From: Tachypleus tridentatus
Taxonomy: Eukaryota > Arthropoda > Merostomata > Xiphosura > Limulidae
Assembly: GCF_004210375.1 (NCBI RefSeq)
Contig: NW_027467782.1
Span: 32,663,771 to 32,727,770 of the forward strand
DNA length: 64,000 nucleotides
Direction of reading: 5' to 3'
In this document: positions 1 to 10,361 of the stretch, piece after piece
Position numbering within the stretch: the first letter of the stretch is position 1
Layout of the letters: every line of letters starts with the position of its first letter
Position numbers and translations under genes: made by a program
Notes under the pieces: model-generated
What the model was told of the DNA's origin: nothing
The model's input: only the letters and a program-made list of their open reading frames with translations
The model's database searches: none

Positions 1-2242
1 ATTACAAAACCCAAGCTACTGTTTTCTTCCAAAATCTCTAGGTGTCTGCCAGATCGTATCTGTTTTAAAAAGATGTATAAATACTTTATCTGTGGATATA
101 AAGTTTACTACAAATATATACATGAGTCGAGCATACAAATCTGAACACCTCAGGAAATAGTAATATTATTTGAGATACCCACAGGTCTTACATCTCTTGC
201 TACACATAGCTTTGTAGGATATCAGCTCTTTCGAAATTACTAAAGGTAAATCCATAAGATGCCAATGGATATCTGTCCAGTTCAGCTGTGTGAATGTGTT
301 ATATTGCAAACAGACACTATCAATGTGAACTCTTTGACAAAATTGTCCATTTTATTAGTCCATTACTCTGTATTTTACCTCCCAGGTGACTTAGGTTACC
401 GTGGTTATAACGAGGCAGGAAAACAGTTTTTTTCTATAAAGATGGATACAACTTTTTTTAGTGTGGAAGATCTAAAATATTTGTTGCTTACAGGTGTTTT
501 TAAACTCGTAAATGTTGTTAATTTTAGAAGTCACACAACTATCTAGAGGTGGAGTTAAAAGAATTGACAAGAAAAAAGTCGGTTCTACTGTAGAAGAACA
601 GGATCTGGAACCTTTACCAACTGTATAATCTTAACGTTGTATTTACTCAAAAGTTGACGAATGAATTTTCTCATTAATATTAGTTTTAAGTAAACTTTTA
701 GCTTAATTATTTTTACTTACGTAAAATAAGATATTTGAACATTTTTTCTTGGAATGGCTATAATGATTCTCTTTTAGTGTGTTTACTAAACGTTTATTTC
801 TAAACATTTATTCAAACGAATCTTTACTTCTAGAGCCTGAAACTCACACCAAAAACACCTTAATTAGTCTAATGGTGGTTGTAATGTTGGTTCTGCTAAA
901 TAAATATAATTATAGAGCAACTAGCGTGTGAACAATGAAATATAATAAGGGTGACTTATTTTACATAAAATATTTTCGTTGCACTAACACAAGGATAAGA
1001 TAAGAAAATCGATATTCTGATCAAAGTAGAAGAATGAGTACCTTTATGTGACTACAAAACTGATATAACTCTTGGGGAATTAAAGAAACTATGTTTTATC
1101 TTCTCCCTTCACATTCAGCGATCATTGTGATTATGTGTATTTTTATAGGAATTAGAGAACATTGTATAATGAAATATTATGCTATAATTATATGTGTAGC
1201 AAAAACAACAACTATTTAATGATTTATGATTTTGGTATAAAATATTTTCTCACATTATTTTAAAATTTAATCGGATATATAACTTCTCATCCCCCTACTT
1301 TACAAGTCCCTGTCAAGCTACTGTTTGTTAACGTAATGAATAACACGTAACGTTGAAATATAAATCTACATGATATAGGGGTAAGGGGAAGCTGGATTTA
1401 CCAAATATTCACAAACAATTAAACAGTAAGAAGTAAATCTTAAAAAAAGTAAACTAATAAAAATATATCACATTTTCTTGGACGATTTTGTGAGACCACA
1501 CGACAATGAGATTTGTAATGATTTATTTTTAAATCTTTTTTCATTGAAACTCTACCATATGTTTCCAATAAAAAGAAAACAATATCACCTTGACCTCTCT
1601 AGAACTCCTGTTGCGCATGCAAATGCCGGTAATATCGTTTGTATGATATCAGAATTCATCAGGTCGTAATTGAAAAACATTTGATAAAATGGTATGGGGG
1701 GCAGTAAAAAACATTTGTGAAAAGATAAACATTCTTAGTGTTGAGTAATGACACACAAGTACAATAGATTCCACCTCACCAGCATGAAACATTATTTACT
1801 ATCATAAATAATAGCCTGTATAGCGTTACTATATGACACCACTTGTGTCATATTTACTCTCCTGTCTTTTGTCTATGTAAAACTTAAATAATATCAAACA
1901 GCTAACTTATTTTTCATAATATGTCTATGGTGGATTAGAAGTAGAACATTTCTCACATTTTTATTTGATTTTTTTTTTTTTTTTGCTTTGATGCATGTGG
2001 AAATGTGAACATTCAATATGATTTTTGTCAACATGTTTGTAAACGTATCGTGGGTTCTTGGATAGTTTCCCCTTCATCTTCTCTCTTCATTTCACTGAAT
2101 TTACACTCTCAAGCTATTGCACGGGTTGGACCCCTTTATATCCGGTACTGTCTGTGGTGTAGTTTGTACAGTATTCAAGCTGAGAGATGACTTAGAGTGT
2201 TGTATGAGTTACCATGACTTCCTTATTTGTTCGAGTTTTTCA
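1..2242. other. Unique left flank, no recognisable gene
   Basis: AT-rich sequence present once in the window, left of the long duplication. The longest open stretch (259-546, plus strand, 95 codons) has no recognisable domain. An acceptor-like 'tacctcccag' occurs inside it near 378-387, but nothing else supports an exon. A T-run lies at about 1969-1984. I see no SINE, transposon end or tRNA in 1-2240. Confidence 0.6.
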
Positions 2243-2280
2243 TTCTTCTTCGTGTCTTAATTATCCTTGCAAAACGTCCC

Positions 2281-2397
2281 GACTGGTACGGCGGACTAAC
2301 TGCTTGAAACCGGATTTTGATATCCGAGGTGTGCGGAGCACAGATAGCCCATTGTGTAGCTTTGTGCTTAATTCCAATTAATCATTCAATCAATCAG
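2281..2397 (+). mobile_element. Short tRNA-derived SINE, second family (copy A)
   Basis: The head has a degraded B-box-like stretch near ccggattttgatatccg. The tail reads agcacagatagcccattgtg, then tagctttgtgcttaattc and a short A/T-rich end. The tail is nearly the same as that of the larger SINE family in this window, although the tRNA-like heads differ. A better-preserved member lies at 8983-9090. Confidence 0.65.
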
Positions 2398-2477
2398 TAT
2401 TTGCAAAATTTATCCTAAGTCTGCTGTATATTAACGATCCTTAAACTTTAACCTGCAGAGCATAAATTTCCTTTATA

Positions 2478-3622
2478 TACTCTTCAAAAAAAGAAACGCA
2501 AAAGGGATATTTTGTTATTTTAAATAGAAATATATGTAATAACGTTACAAGCTCAAAGTATGTGATGTTACACGTGTTAATGCACTGATCGTCAGACCAA
2601 AGTGACAATAAAAGTTGTGCACTTTGAAAACGGAGGAAAACATCGGATTTTTCGCCAAAACGCATGCGTGACCAATAAATTTGTTGCATGTTCTGCAAGT
2701 GCAACATGTGCAAAATCCCTATAAAAGTGACGGGTTCTCGGTTTCCATAGCTCAGTGTTAAGCCACCGACACGCAATACAGCTTCGCCAAGACTGACTGA
2801 AGCACAACGCAACAACACCATTGATCGCTTGGAAGCAGGCGAATCTCGATCAGATGTTGCCAGAGCTGTGAATGTCCACCAAAGCACCATCACAAGGCTA
2901 TGGAATTGTCACCAACAACATGGATTAACTCGTGACCGTCCACGATCTGGCAGACCTCGTGTGACCACGCCCGCACAAGATCGCTACATTCGGTTACGTC
3001 ACCTTCGGGATAGGACCACCACTGCGACGTCTACTGCCTCAAGAGACCTTTTGCACATTCGAGGGAATCTTACGGCTCAACGATACGTCGACGAGATTCT
3101 AAGACCCCATGTGAAACCCATCATGGTGAACTTCAATGACGTTTTTCAACATGACAACGCCCGTCCTCACACATCCCGACTCACCACTGTCTTCTTGAGA
3201 CACCACAACATCAACGTTCTTCCCTGGCCCTCCAGATCACCACATTTAAGCCCCATCGAACATCTTTGGGACGAGTTCGACCGACGTCTGCGACGGAGAC
3301 AACCTCAACCGCAGACTCTACCTCAGCTTGCAGCAGCTTTGCAGGCTGAGTGGACAGCCATTCCACAGGATGTGATTCGTCATATCAACGCTTCCATGGG
3401 CAGGAGATGCCAAGTAGTTATTGATGCTTACGGGAGGCATACTCGTTATTGACGTTGAGTGACGTTAAACTTCAACCAATGAGCGTGGACTTCGCCTTTG
3501 CAGACTTTGGATGTTCAGCAGTGAATGTGCAGTTTCACACATGTCAAACAGAACTACCTGAAATAAACTTGTTAACAAGTTGTCTCATATTTTGCCTTTT
3601 GCGTTTCTTTTTTTGAAGAGTA
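2478..3622 (+). mobile_element. Tc1-type DNA transposon, internally deleted (copy A)
   Basis: The left end begins tactcttcaaaaaaagaaac at 2478 and the right end is its inverse, closing ...tttttttgaagagta at 3622. The terminal inverted repeats match over about 30 bp. TA dinucleotides flank both ends (2476-2477 and 3623-3624), as expected for Tc1/mariner target duplication. At 1145 bp it is shorter than a usual full Tc1 element (about 1.6 kb), because the middle of the transposase gene is missing. Confidence 0.93.
2751..3452 (+). pseudogene. Tc1-family transposase with central deletion
   Basis: A cut-and-paste transposase remnant. The frame is open from 2751, just after a TAG, to TGA at 3450-3452, but has no ATG before the helix-turn-helix, so the normal start appears lost. 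In order: a paired-like HTH region (AGESRSDVARAVNVH, then STITRLW), the GRPR AT-hook-like motif, then a jump from TATSTASR to HIRGNLTAQRY. About 100 residues are missing there compared with typical family members, including the first catalytic aspartate (the usual FSDES block). The second aspartate (FQHDNARPH) and the glutamate (SPIEHLWDE) remain with 34 residues between them, the Tc1 DD34E signature. It cannot catalyse transposition alone, but its ends could be used by a transposase acting in trans. Confidence 0.9.
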
Positions 3623-3624
3623 TA

Positions 3625-4105
3625 TTAAGTAAAGTATCTGAAACCAAGTGATTCATCAACAGTTACCTAGAAATATCTGTTTCAATGAAATCCAAACCTC
3701 ATCAGTAAATTGTGACTATTAAAAAAGATAAAAGAAAACAAGAGTTGTGGTATTTTATGGATGGTGTTTTTGATCATACCACTATATTTTATTGAAATTT
3801 CTAGAATATTTAAAATTGGTGCCATTCACGTATTGTTGAGAATTATTCATCCAAACAAGCTGTTTAAAATGATAAAAACTTGAAACCTAATTTACCACTT
3901 GTCATTGAGTTACACTGATTACAAATAATTCCACTTGCCATTTTCAAAGTTGTATGTTAATTACATTTTTCTTTAAATTCTTTTTACTTTTGTGTAATTT
4001 AAACTTGTCTAGGTTTTAAAATGGATTCATGCTATTAAATGAGTAATGGTTACATGAAGCTACAAGCCATGTCCTTAAACAATCTTAGTATTTTCGAAAA
4101 CAGAG
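3625..4105. other. Intergenic DNA, nothing recognised
   Basis: AT-rich spacer between the Tc1 element and the first large SINE. I see no coding, tRNA or repeat signal. Copy B equivalent: 31161-31641. Confidence 0.5.
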
Positions 4106-4378
4106 GGCCTGGCATGGCCAAGCGCGTAAGGCGTGCGACTCAAAATCCGAGGGTCGCGGGTTCGCGCCCGCGTCGCGCTAAACATGCTCGCCCTCCCAGC
4201 CGTGGGGGGCGTATAATGTGACGGTCAATTCCACTATTCGTTGGTAAAAGAATATCCCAAGAGTTGGCGGTGGGTGGTGATGACTAGCTGCCTTCCCTCT
4301 AGTCTTACACTGCTAAATTAGGGACGGCTAGCACAGATAGCCCTCGAGTAGCTTTGTGCGAAATTCCAAAAACAAACA
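4106..4378 (+). mobile_element. tRNA-derived SINE, major family, near full length (copy A)
   Basis: The head gggcctggcatggccaagcg carries an A box; the B box is gggttcgcgcccgcg. A body containing ggcggtgggtggtgatgact and cttacactgctaaattaggg follows, then the tail agcacagatagccctcgagt...gaaattccaaaaacaaacaa. In most family members the anticodon position reads ctCGTaa, suggesting descent from tRNA-Thr(CGT); here it is mutated to ctcaaaat. Confidence 0.9.
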
Positions 4379-4735
4379 ATCAAAAACAGAGTTTAAAAAT
4401 TTCTGAGAAATATTTTCTCTATCGTGACTCAGGAAACTTTTAAAAGTAAAGATATCGTAACTTCTAGAAGCGGGGTGAATGATTCTCATGTTGTCAATTT
4501 GTACCCACTTCTTCTGGTTTTTGACTAGGATTCTTCTTCTGTTTGTTTCTACTGTCCTGTCACGGGTGTTGATACATAATTGACGTAAGAAACGTCTTTC
4601 ATAGCTGTGTTGAATTTCGTTTACTATTTGTTTAATGGCTTTAGTGAATTCATTATAACTGTTTTTGCATTTCTGATTTCTTCCTAGTTAACTTGTAAAA
4701 CTTCGTACTTCAAAGTATTAATAGAGATTGTTTGA

Positions 4736-4925
4736 AGCATGGCCAGGTGGTTAAGGCACTCAACTCGCAATCTGAGGGTCGAGGATTCGAATCCCCTTCA
4801 CACCAAATATGGTCGCCCTTTCAGCTGTGGGGGGGCGTTATAATGTGACGGTCAACTTAACTATTCGTTTGTAAAAGAGTAGCGCAAGAGTTAATGGGAA
4901 TGACTAGTCTTACACAGAGAAATAA
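4736..4925 (+). mobile_element. tRNA-derived SINE, truncated body (copy A)
   Basis: The head gcatggccaggtggttaagg has a clear A box, and the B box is gattcgaatccccttcaca. The body starts normally (ggtcaacttaactattcgtt) but loses most of the second half. Only gactagtcttacacag remains near the 3' end. Confidence 0.8.
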
Positions 4926-6709
4926 TAGAAACAACAAATGTTTAGTCGTGGTCTCCGCTGATGTTTTCGTGCACTTGGAAGTTGGATATGCGAGGTATTA
5001 ATTCATATAGAAAACATTTTCAAGTCTGGTATAAAGTAATGTATTATAATTATGATTGAGCGTGAAATGTTACTGTTAGATTTACACCGAGTCTATTTTT
5101 TGTTTTAATCATGTAAGATGGAGGATTTTATTAGTACTTATTTGAATGAGGCCCGTTTCAGAGTAGTGGAAGATAATTAATATAAGCAGCATATAAAAAA
5201 TGGCTATTCCTCTTTTGTTTGGAGACAATGTTGAAGTTAGGACACTATTATCGTTTAGTAATGTTTCACTAAACTTTTATTTTGGTAACTTGTTTTTATT
5301 ACAGCAGGTTAAATCTTTTTTATTTATATTAATGTCAGGTTATCATTTGGATTTAACTTTGTGTAAAAGTGATGATAACGAGCAACTTCAATTCTAGTTA
5401 ATTTTTTAAGGTTTTCTATTTAATTTCTTTCGTTTTGGAAGATGTTTTTAATGGAGGGATACACCCACCTGATAAGAGCTTTTGTCTCGCTCTTACAAGT
5501 TTCACACAAACTGTTAAAATAGTTATCTTTGGTTTGCGTTTTTAAAATACTAATACATATTTTTTTGCAATATGCTCCACTTTACATTGATCTTTCCCAC
5601 ATAAAGTGAGTAACCCAGTACAATAGTTGGCTAGGACGATATGAACCTATTGGATCACTTCACCGACATTCAATAAATCAATCTTCAATCTCAGTTATTA
5701 AGTTATATGATGTATTGACGGTACTTGTGAAAATATCTGAATTTCAACTGTAAATATAAAGTACCAGATGTACTTCATTCTATTACTGTGCTCTACAGCT
5801 GACGAGTTAGATGGTCGTGTAATTATTAAAAAACACCTACTCTTGTCATATTGTAAATATTAATGAAAAATTCAAAATGAGAAATATATTTTTGGTTTGC
5901 AGTTTTAATAATTTCGTATTAGAGGATTTGTAAAGGAAAAATCATGAATTTGTTTACAATGTATAATTACAAATATATGCTGCAGATTATGTACTTAACA
6001 TTTTTTGTACGCTTATGTGTACGTCATAACATGTGATATATTTTAACACCATTAAAAACAACGTAAAATCAAGAATAATTGGCCTTAAAATTATTATGTG
6101 AAAGAAACAAGCTATTTTTATTGTTAGACTAAATAAGATAGGATAAAGAGTCATGAGATGAGAGTAAACAGATTATGTGAGGAAAGTGGAAAATTATTAT
6201 AAAATTACTTAAGTAAATCTGTAAGAAGCTGAAAAGAATTGAGAAGATTATCAGAACTATTACAGACAAAACACAGTTAACAAAAAAGAAACCTGAGAAA
6301 TATTCAGAAACAAGGACAGGCTTAAGAAGAACATGTCGATAAGTGAGGAAACAGGAATCTGAGACAAGTAGCAGGGAAAGAGTAAGGGTAATCTGTATAA
6401 ATAAACAAAACTGAAAATTCAGGTCAGGCCGAGAACCAATTTTTCAAAGTAATTTTATTTAAAACTGAGAAATTCCCTCACGCTACACTTTTATAAAGTC
6501 AAATATTACACTTTAAAAAATACACAATCTGTTCTACCAATATCAGCATGAATTTTAAAAACCATTTAATCCGTAATAAGTGAGACATCTTTAAGGTGTC
6601 CCCATTCTAAACACTATTCACATGAAATATGTACATAAACAACAAAATCAAAACCAAGGTTCCTTGTTTCTCATATTAACTTCACGTTTTCAAGTGCCAC
6701 ACTCAAGGC
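4926..6709. other. Intergenic DNA with one short open stretch
   Basis: AT-rich. A 65-codon open stretch starting ATG at 5200 (ends 5397) is preserved at 32765-32962, but the two copies are almost identical in nucleotide sequence anyway, so this is not evidence of selection. It has no recognisable domain. The part just before 6710 would be the 3' UTR or downstream DNA of the minus-strand NCAPD3-like pseudogene. Copy B equivalent: 32467-34275. Confidence 0.45.
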
Positions 6710-8494
6710 TTACAAAAAACTTCTGGAGACTTTAGGTGGAGAAGAATCAAAAGAGTTGAACTGTCTTCTCCCTTATCTGTCTTTTGTTTTCTCATAGTTT
6801 GGTTCAACAAAGGGAATATCACTGACATCAAGAGGATTTTGAAAGGTTTTGTTGCTAATCACAACAGAAGGTGTGCTAATTGCCCTCTTCGAAAAGTAGA
6901 AATGACACTTTTCTTTGGAGTATGATGATTTGGAGTTTGAGAGTGTTCTTCAATTCTGCTCCTTTTCCTTACTTCACACTAATGCACACTAATTTCTTGT
7001 AGTTTTGTTTTAGCTGCCTCAACATCCATTCTGTCGAACAAAACAACTGAAAATGAGCCAGCTTTACTCTGTTTAGTGCATTTTCTTGTCTACCACATAG
7101 AATCGTTTTCATCACATGTGTTTCTTGAACATTTTGCTCTTAATAACCGTCTTTGGGAAGAAATTAGCTTTGCTGCTTCCACAGTTTACTTTATTGAATT
7201 TATTAAGTTACTTTTTGGTGTGTGAATTCTGGAAACAGTGGATGGGGTGGCTAGCTCGGCAGAAGTAATGACTGGCTGAAGTGTGTTACCTTTCTCAGAT
7301 GCTCTCTTCGTGTTTCTCTGCCTTAAAGCATTTTCAATGTTCTTGTTTTTCCTCCTCTTGCTGTTGTTCAAAGCAACGAAGATCAAATTCAGTCTTGTTG
7401 TCAAGTTGTTTGTCTGCTGACATTATTCTTTTACTTTTGGTTTCTTTCTGGTTCATTAACCAGTAATGAAAATATTTCCAAGCTAAAACATCTATAATTA
7501 ACCTTAGCATGTCGTACCAACCAATGCAGCCATTTCAGCAAATGATCCAGTTGGAAAACATTTCAGTATATCTGTACAAGCTTTGGCTACTTTACATCTG
7601 AAGTCTGATTTATCAACAACTTTGGTACACAAGTGTTAGAAAAGAACTCTCACACCCTTCAATGAAGCTTCTTGGTTCTTCTTCATAAGGTAACAAATAA
7701 AATTAACAGCGTTATCTTTAACTATTTGCTCCACCCAAAAGAACATTTAGTGAGACATTTTCCACCCAAAAAGTCAAGAATAATAACGATAATTAATTTA
7801 TTAAAATAATAATAATAAAAAAAACCCACCACTTAATCTTAATAACAATCCACGAAAGGGGACGAAGAGGAACTACAAAGTTCCTGAACACCCCAGTTGG
7901 AGAGAGAACTCTTCTGATTTCTCTCTCTCTAAACTGAACCCCTGCCACGTTAGTTTAGTTTAGTTTAGTTTAACTATTTGCTGGGCTCGAGGGATAGATT
8001 GACTTCCCTCAACATCAGGATGTTTGGTAGAAGGTATTTCATAACAGTGAGATCCAATAGCTCAACATCTCCATGCAGAGACTGACAAAGATGTTTCAAA
8101 CCGATAAAAGCTAACAGTGAAATATCTGGTCTCTTCTTTCGAGTATTTTCAATCTGATGATGACTGTCAAAGAACAAACATTTTTCAGTTTCTACTTTTG
8201 TCAGTTCTGTTAACTGCTGGATAACATGTTCAATGAGATGTATATTAAATTTCGGAGTAAAGCCTTCCAATAAGGTAGTAAAATTAGAAAGTGCATTGGA
8301 TAAGATACTGATTAATTTCTGAACCTCTTCAAGAGACAGGTCAGTTGTCTGCAGAACAACAGGAAAGTTGTTATCTCTAACGTACTGTGACGATCTTCTA
8401 TCCAAGTCCAAATATGCTGGGATAGGGTTCCAGATTGAATAAATATCATATTACTTATCTCATTTCTGTCAGACTTACTTGGATGGCAAAACAA
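6710..8494 (-). pseudogene. NCAPD3-like: NCAPD3-like (condensin-2 subunit D3) broken gene copy A
   Basis: Condensin-2 D3 is a HEAT-repeat subunit that helps compact mitotic chromosomes. Read on the minus strand, shifting frames, the first part gives HEAT-like helices (LSLEEVQKLISILSNALSNF, HLIEHVIQQLTEL, LLAFIGLKHLCQSLHGD). It continues as KDNAVNFICYLMKKNQEASL and KVAKACIDILKCFPTGSFAE, then KVNYRCFSLEIF. The frame then jumps to a block resembling the D3 C-terminal region (SADKQLDNKTEFDLRCFEQQ), SNLINSIK and the TP-rich ISTPSVVISNKTF segment, ending SRSFL-stop at 6710-6712. The central several hundred residues of a normal D3 (about 1,500 aa) are absent. Internal stops and frameshifts, shared by both copies, show it is dead. 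Continuity across what should be many exons suggests a processed or deleted copy, but I see no poly(A). Family identity rests on remembered similarity. Confidence 0.62.
7731..7968 (+). mobile_element. 0.24 kb retroposon with (TTTAG)n tail inserted in the NCAPD3-like pseudogene (copy A)
   Basis: The insert is flanked by a 14 bp direct repeat, tttaactatttgct, at 7717-7730 and 7969-7982. Its 3' end is a (TTTAG)n microsatellite (tagtttagtttagtttag) that abuts the second repeat, as in non-LTR or SINE retroposition. Deleting it rejoins the D3-like reading (LREVNxSL...QQIVKDNAVN, with a frame change). It contains a small hairpin, ggaactacaaagttcc, and a pyrimidine-rich stretch. Family not recognised. 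No coding capacity, so it is a SINE or a 5'-truncated LINE 3' end. Confidence 0.7.
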
Positions 8495-8845
8495 AAACCT
8501 ACAGAGATAATAATAGTATAGTTGTTAATGATTTTGCTGTGAGACGTTTTCATACAAATACATCTTTAATAATTGGTTTTTAAACATTTGTATTTGTAGC
8601 AACAATGTTAACAATAGATCACTGGTATTTCATACATAGTATTTATTTTCAGGCCATAAGTATAAATGCAGTGGTTTTTGATCAGTGTAACAGTTATGTG
8701 TTCATGTTTCATTAGATGTAATGTGTGGGTTTTATTTAGGAACTTAATACTGACATATACTTTTAATTTTACTTAATCTATGATATTATTGTCTTTAAGG
8801 ATAATTTAATTAAATGTTAAGGTTTGTTTTTGTTTGTTTGTTTGT

Positions 8846-8982
8846 TTTGAATTTTGTGCAAAGCTACGCAAGGGTTATCTGTGCTAGCCATCACTAATTT
8901 AGCAGTGTAAGACTAAAGGGAAGGCGGCTAGTCATCACTATCCACCGCCAACTCTTGGGCTACTCTTTTTACTAACTAATAG
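8846..8982 (-). mobile_element. Major-family SINE, 3' half only, minus strand (copy A)
   Basis: Starts gaattttgtgcaaagctacg, the complement of the SINE tail, and runs through taatttagcagtgtaagact and ccgccaactcttgggctact. It stops at actaactaatagtggctcag, where a second SINE begins. The tRNA-like head is missing, replaced by the abutting second-family element. Confidence 0.85.
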
Positions 8983-9090
8983 TGGCTCAGCGGTATGCCT
9001 GAGGACTTACAACGCTAAAAACCGGGTTTCGATACCCGTGGTGGGCAGAGCACAGATCGCCCATTGTGTAGCTTTGTGCTTAATTCAAAA
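8983..9090 (+). mobile_element. Second-family tRNA-derived SINE, best-preserved member (copy A)
   Basis: The head gtggctcagcggtatgcctg resembles an A box, and the B box is gggtttcgatacccg. The tail is gagcacagatcgcccattgt, then gtagctttgtgcttaattca and an AAC-rich end. At about 108 bp it lacks the long body of the major family but shares its 3' tail. It is fused head-on to the truncated minus-strand SINE at 8846-8982. Confidence 0.8.
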
Positions 9091-10095
9091 CAATAACAAC
9101 AACAAATACATATGTAATACGATTATTAATAAAAATGGTAACAGAGGTCCCAGTTTCAAATCTTCAATAATTAGCGGGTCAACGATGACCGACGGTCATG
9201 CATATTTTGTTCTGTAATGCGCTAAACTTTCGTCACCTGCGTAAAACAAACAATCTACTGAGCAAATTCAATGTTTCATAATCTCTCATCTGGGTTATGA
9301 CCACTCCTCAAACCATCAAGACAATATATATGTATACATGAATCGTTGTAGGATTTAATCATTGTTACAGCGTTCTCTCTACCCAAATAAACTTCATCCA
9401 AAATATCTAACTAGCCTTGTTCGCCTATGTAAGTAAAGTTAAACACGAATATGAAATAGCCCGAAAAAGTAGTATCCGTACACAGAAACAAAATGCTTGA
9501 AAATATAGATCGCGTTAACCAATTAAAATCTCTCTTACATCAAATTATCTTATTCTCGTTAATGATTCGACAGTTACAAATGATAAAACTGATGTTCTGT
9601 CCCAGTACTCTTTATCATTTTCTATAAGTAAGGATTTCCCAAACTGACAATTCATAATTCTAACAAATGAATCATAATGGTTATATTGAATGTTGTTCAA
9701 GTGTTTTGGTATAAAAATAATAACAATACACTGAATCTTTTTCTCGTTTTGCCACGACATGAAAGGGAGGTTCAAGAATTGATGGTGGGTTTTATTCACT
9801 AAATAAAATATGTTTGTGTGTGGGTTTAATCTTAACAAGTGGGTATCTGCGACAGGCCCACAATAGCTATTCTACAAACTTTATTTTTTAGCTCAAAATG
9901 TAAAACTAATAAAGAGAAATTTAAAAACGTTAAGATAAAATCTTTTCAAATGCGATGTAAAACGCTTTATCCGTCTCTGATTTGAAAACCAAGTAATGAT
10001 TCAAGTAACTTTTACATACGTTTGAAATAAAAGAAAATTCCGATTGGTACAAGATTAAATAGCGTCTAAACTAGCTTTGTCTTGATATCTGTTTT
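9091..10095. other. Intergenic DNA, nothing recognised
   Basis: AT-rich sequence. The 97-codon minus-strand open stretch at 9545-9838 has no recognisable motif and is broken in copy B by an extra T in a run at about 37302. Copy B equivalent: 36641-37648. Confidence 0.5.
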
Positions 10096-10361
10096 GTTTT
10101 TGAATTTCTGGCAAAGTTACTCGAGGGCTATCTGCGCTAGCCGTCCCTAATTTAGCAGTAAAAGACAAGAGGGAATGCATCTAGTTATCACCACCCACTG
10201 ACAACTCTTGGCCTCCTATTTTACTAACAAATAGTGGGATTGACCATCACATTATAATGCCCCACAGCTAAAAGGGCAAGAACGTTTGGTGTGACAGGGA
10301 TTCGAACCGGCAACCTTCAGATTACGAGTCAAGTTTCTTAACCATCTGGCTATGTCGGGCC
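10096..10361 (-). mobile_element. Major-family SINE, minus strand, diverged (copy A)
   Basis: Runs from the tail complement (gaatttctggcaaagttact) to the head complement (gattcgaaccggcaaccttc ... ctggctatgtcgggcc). The B box complement gggattcgaacc is intact. Several body substitutions make it older than its neighbours. Confidence 0.88.

Noticed and set aside
2441-2893. 150-codon minus-strand open stretch over the Tc1 left end
   Set aside because: It is antisense to the transposase and inverted repeat and has no independent protein signature.
4106-4180. tRNA gene at the start of SINEs (also at 13009, 23675 and 62006)
   Set aside because: A and B boxes and a CGT anticodon position are present, but each is followed by the same ~200 bp SINE body and tail, and stems are imperfect; these are SINE heads, not tRNA genes.
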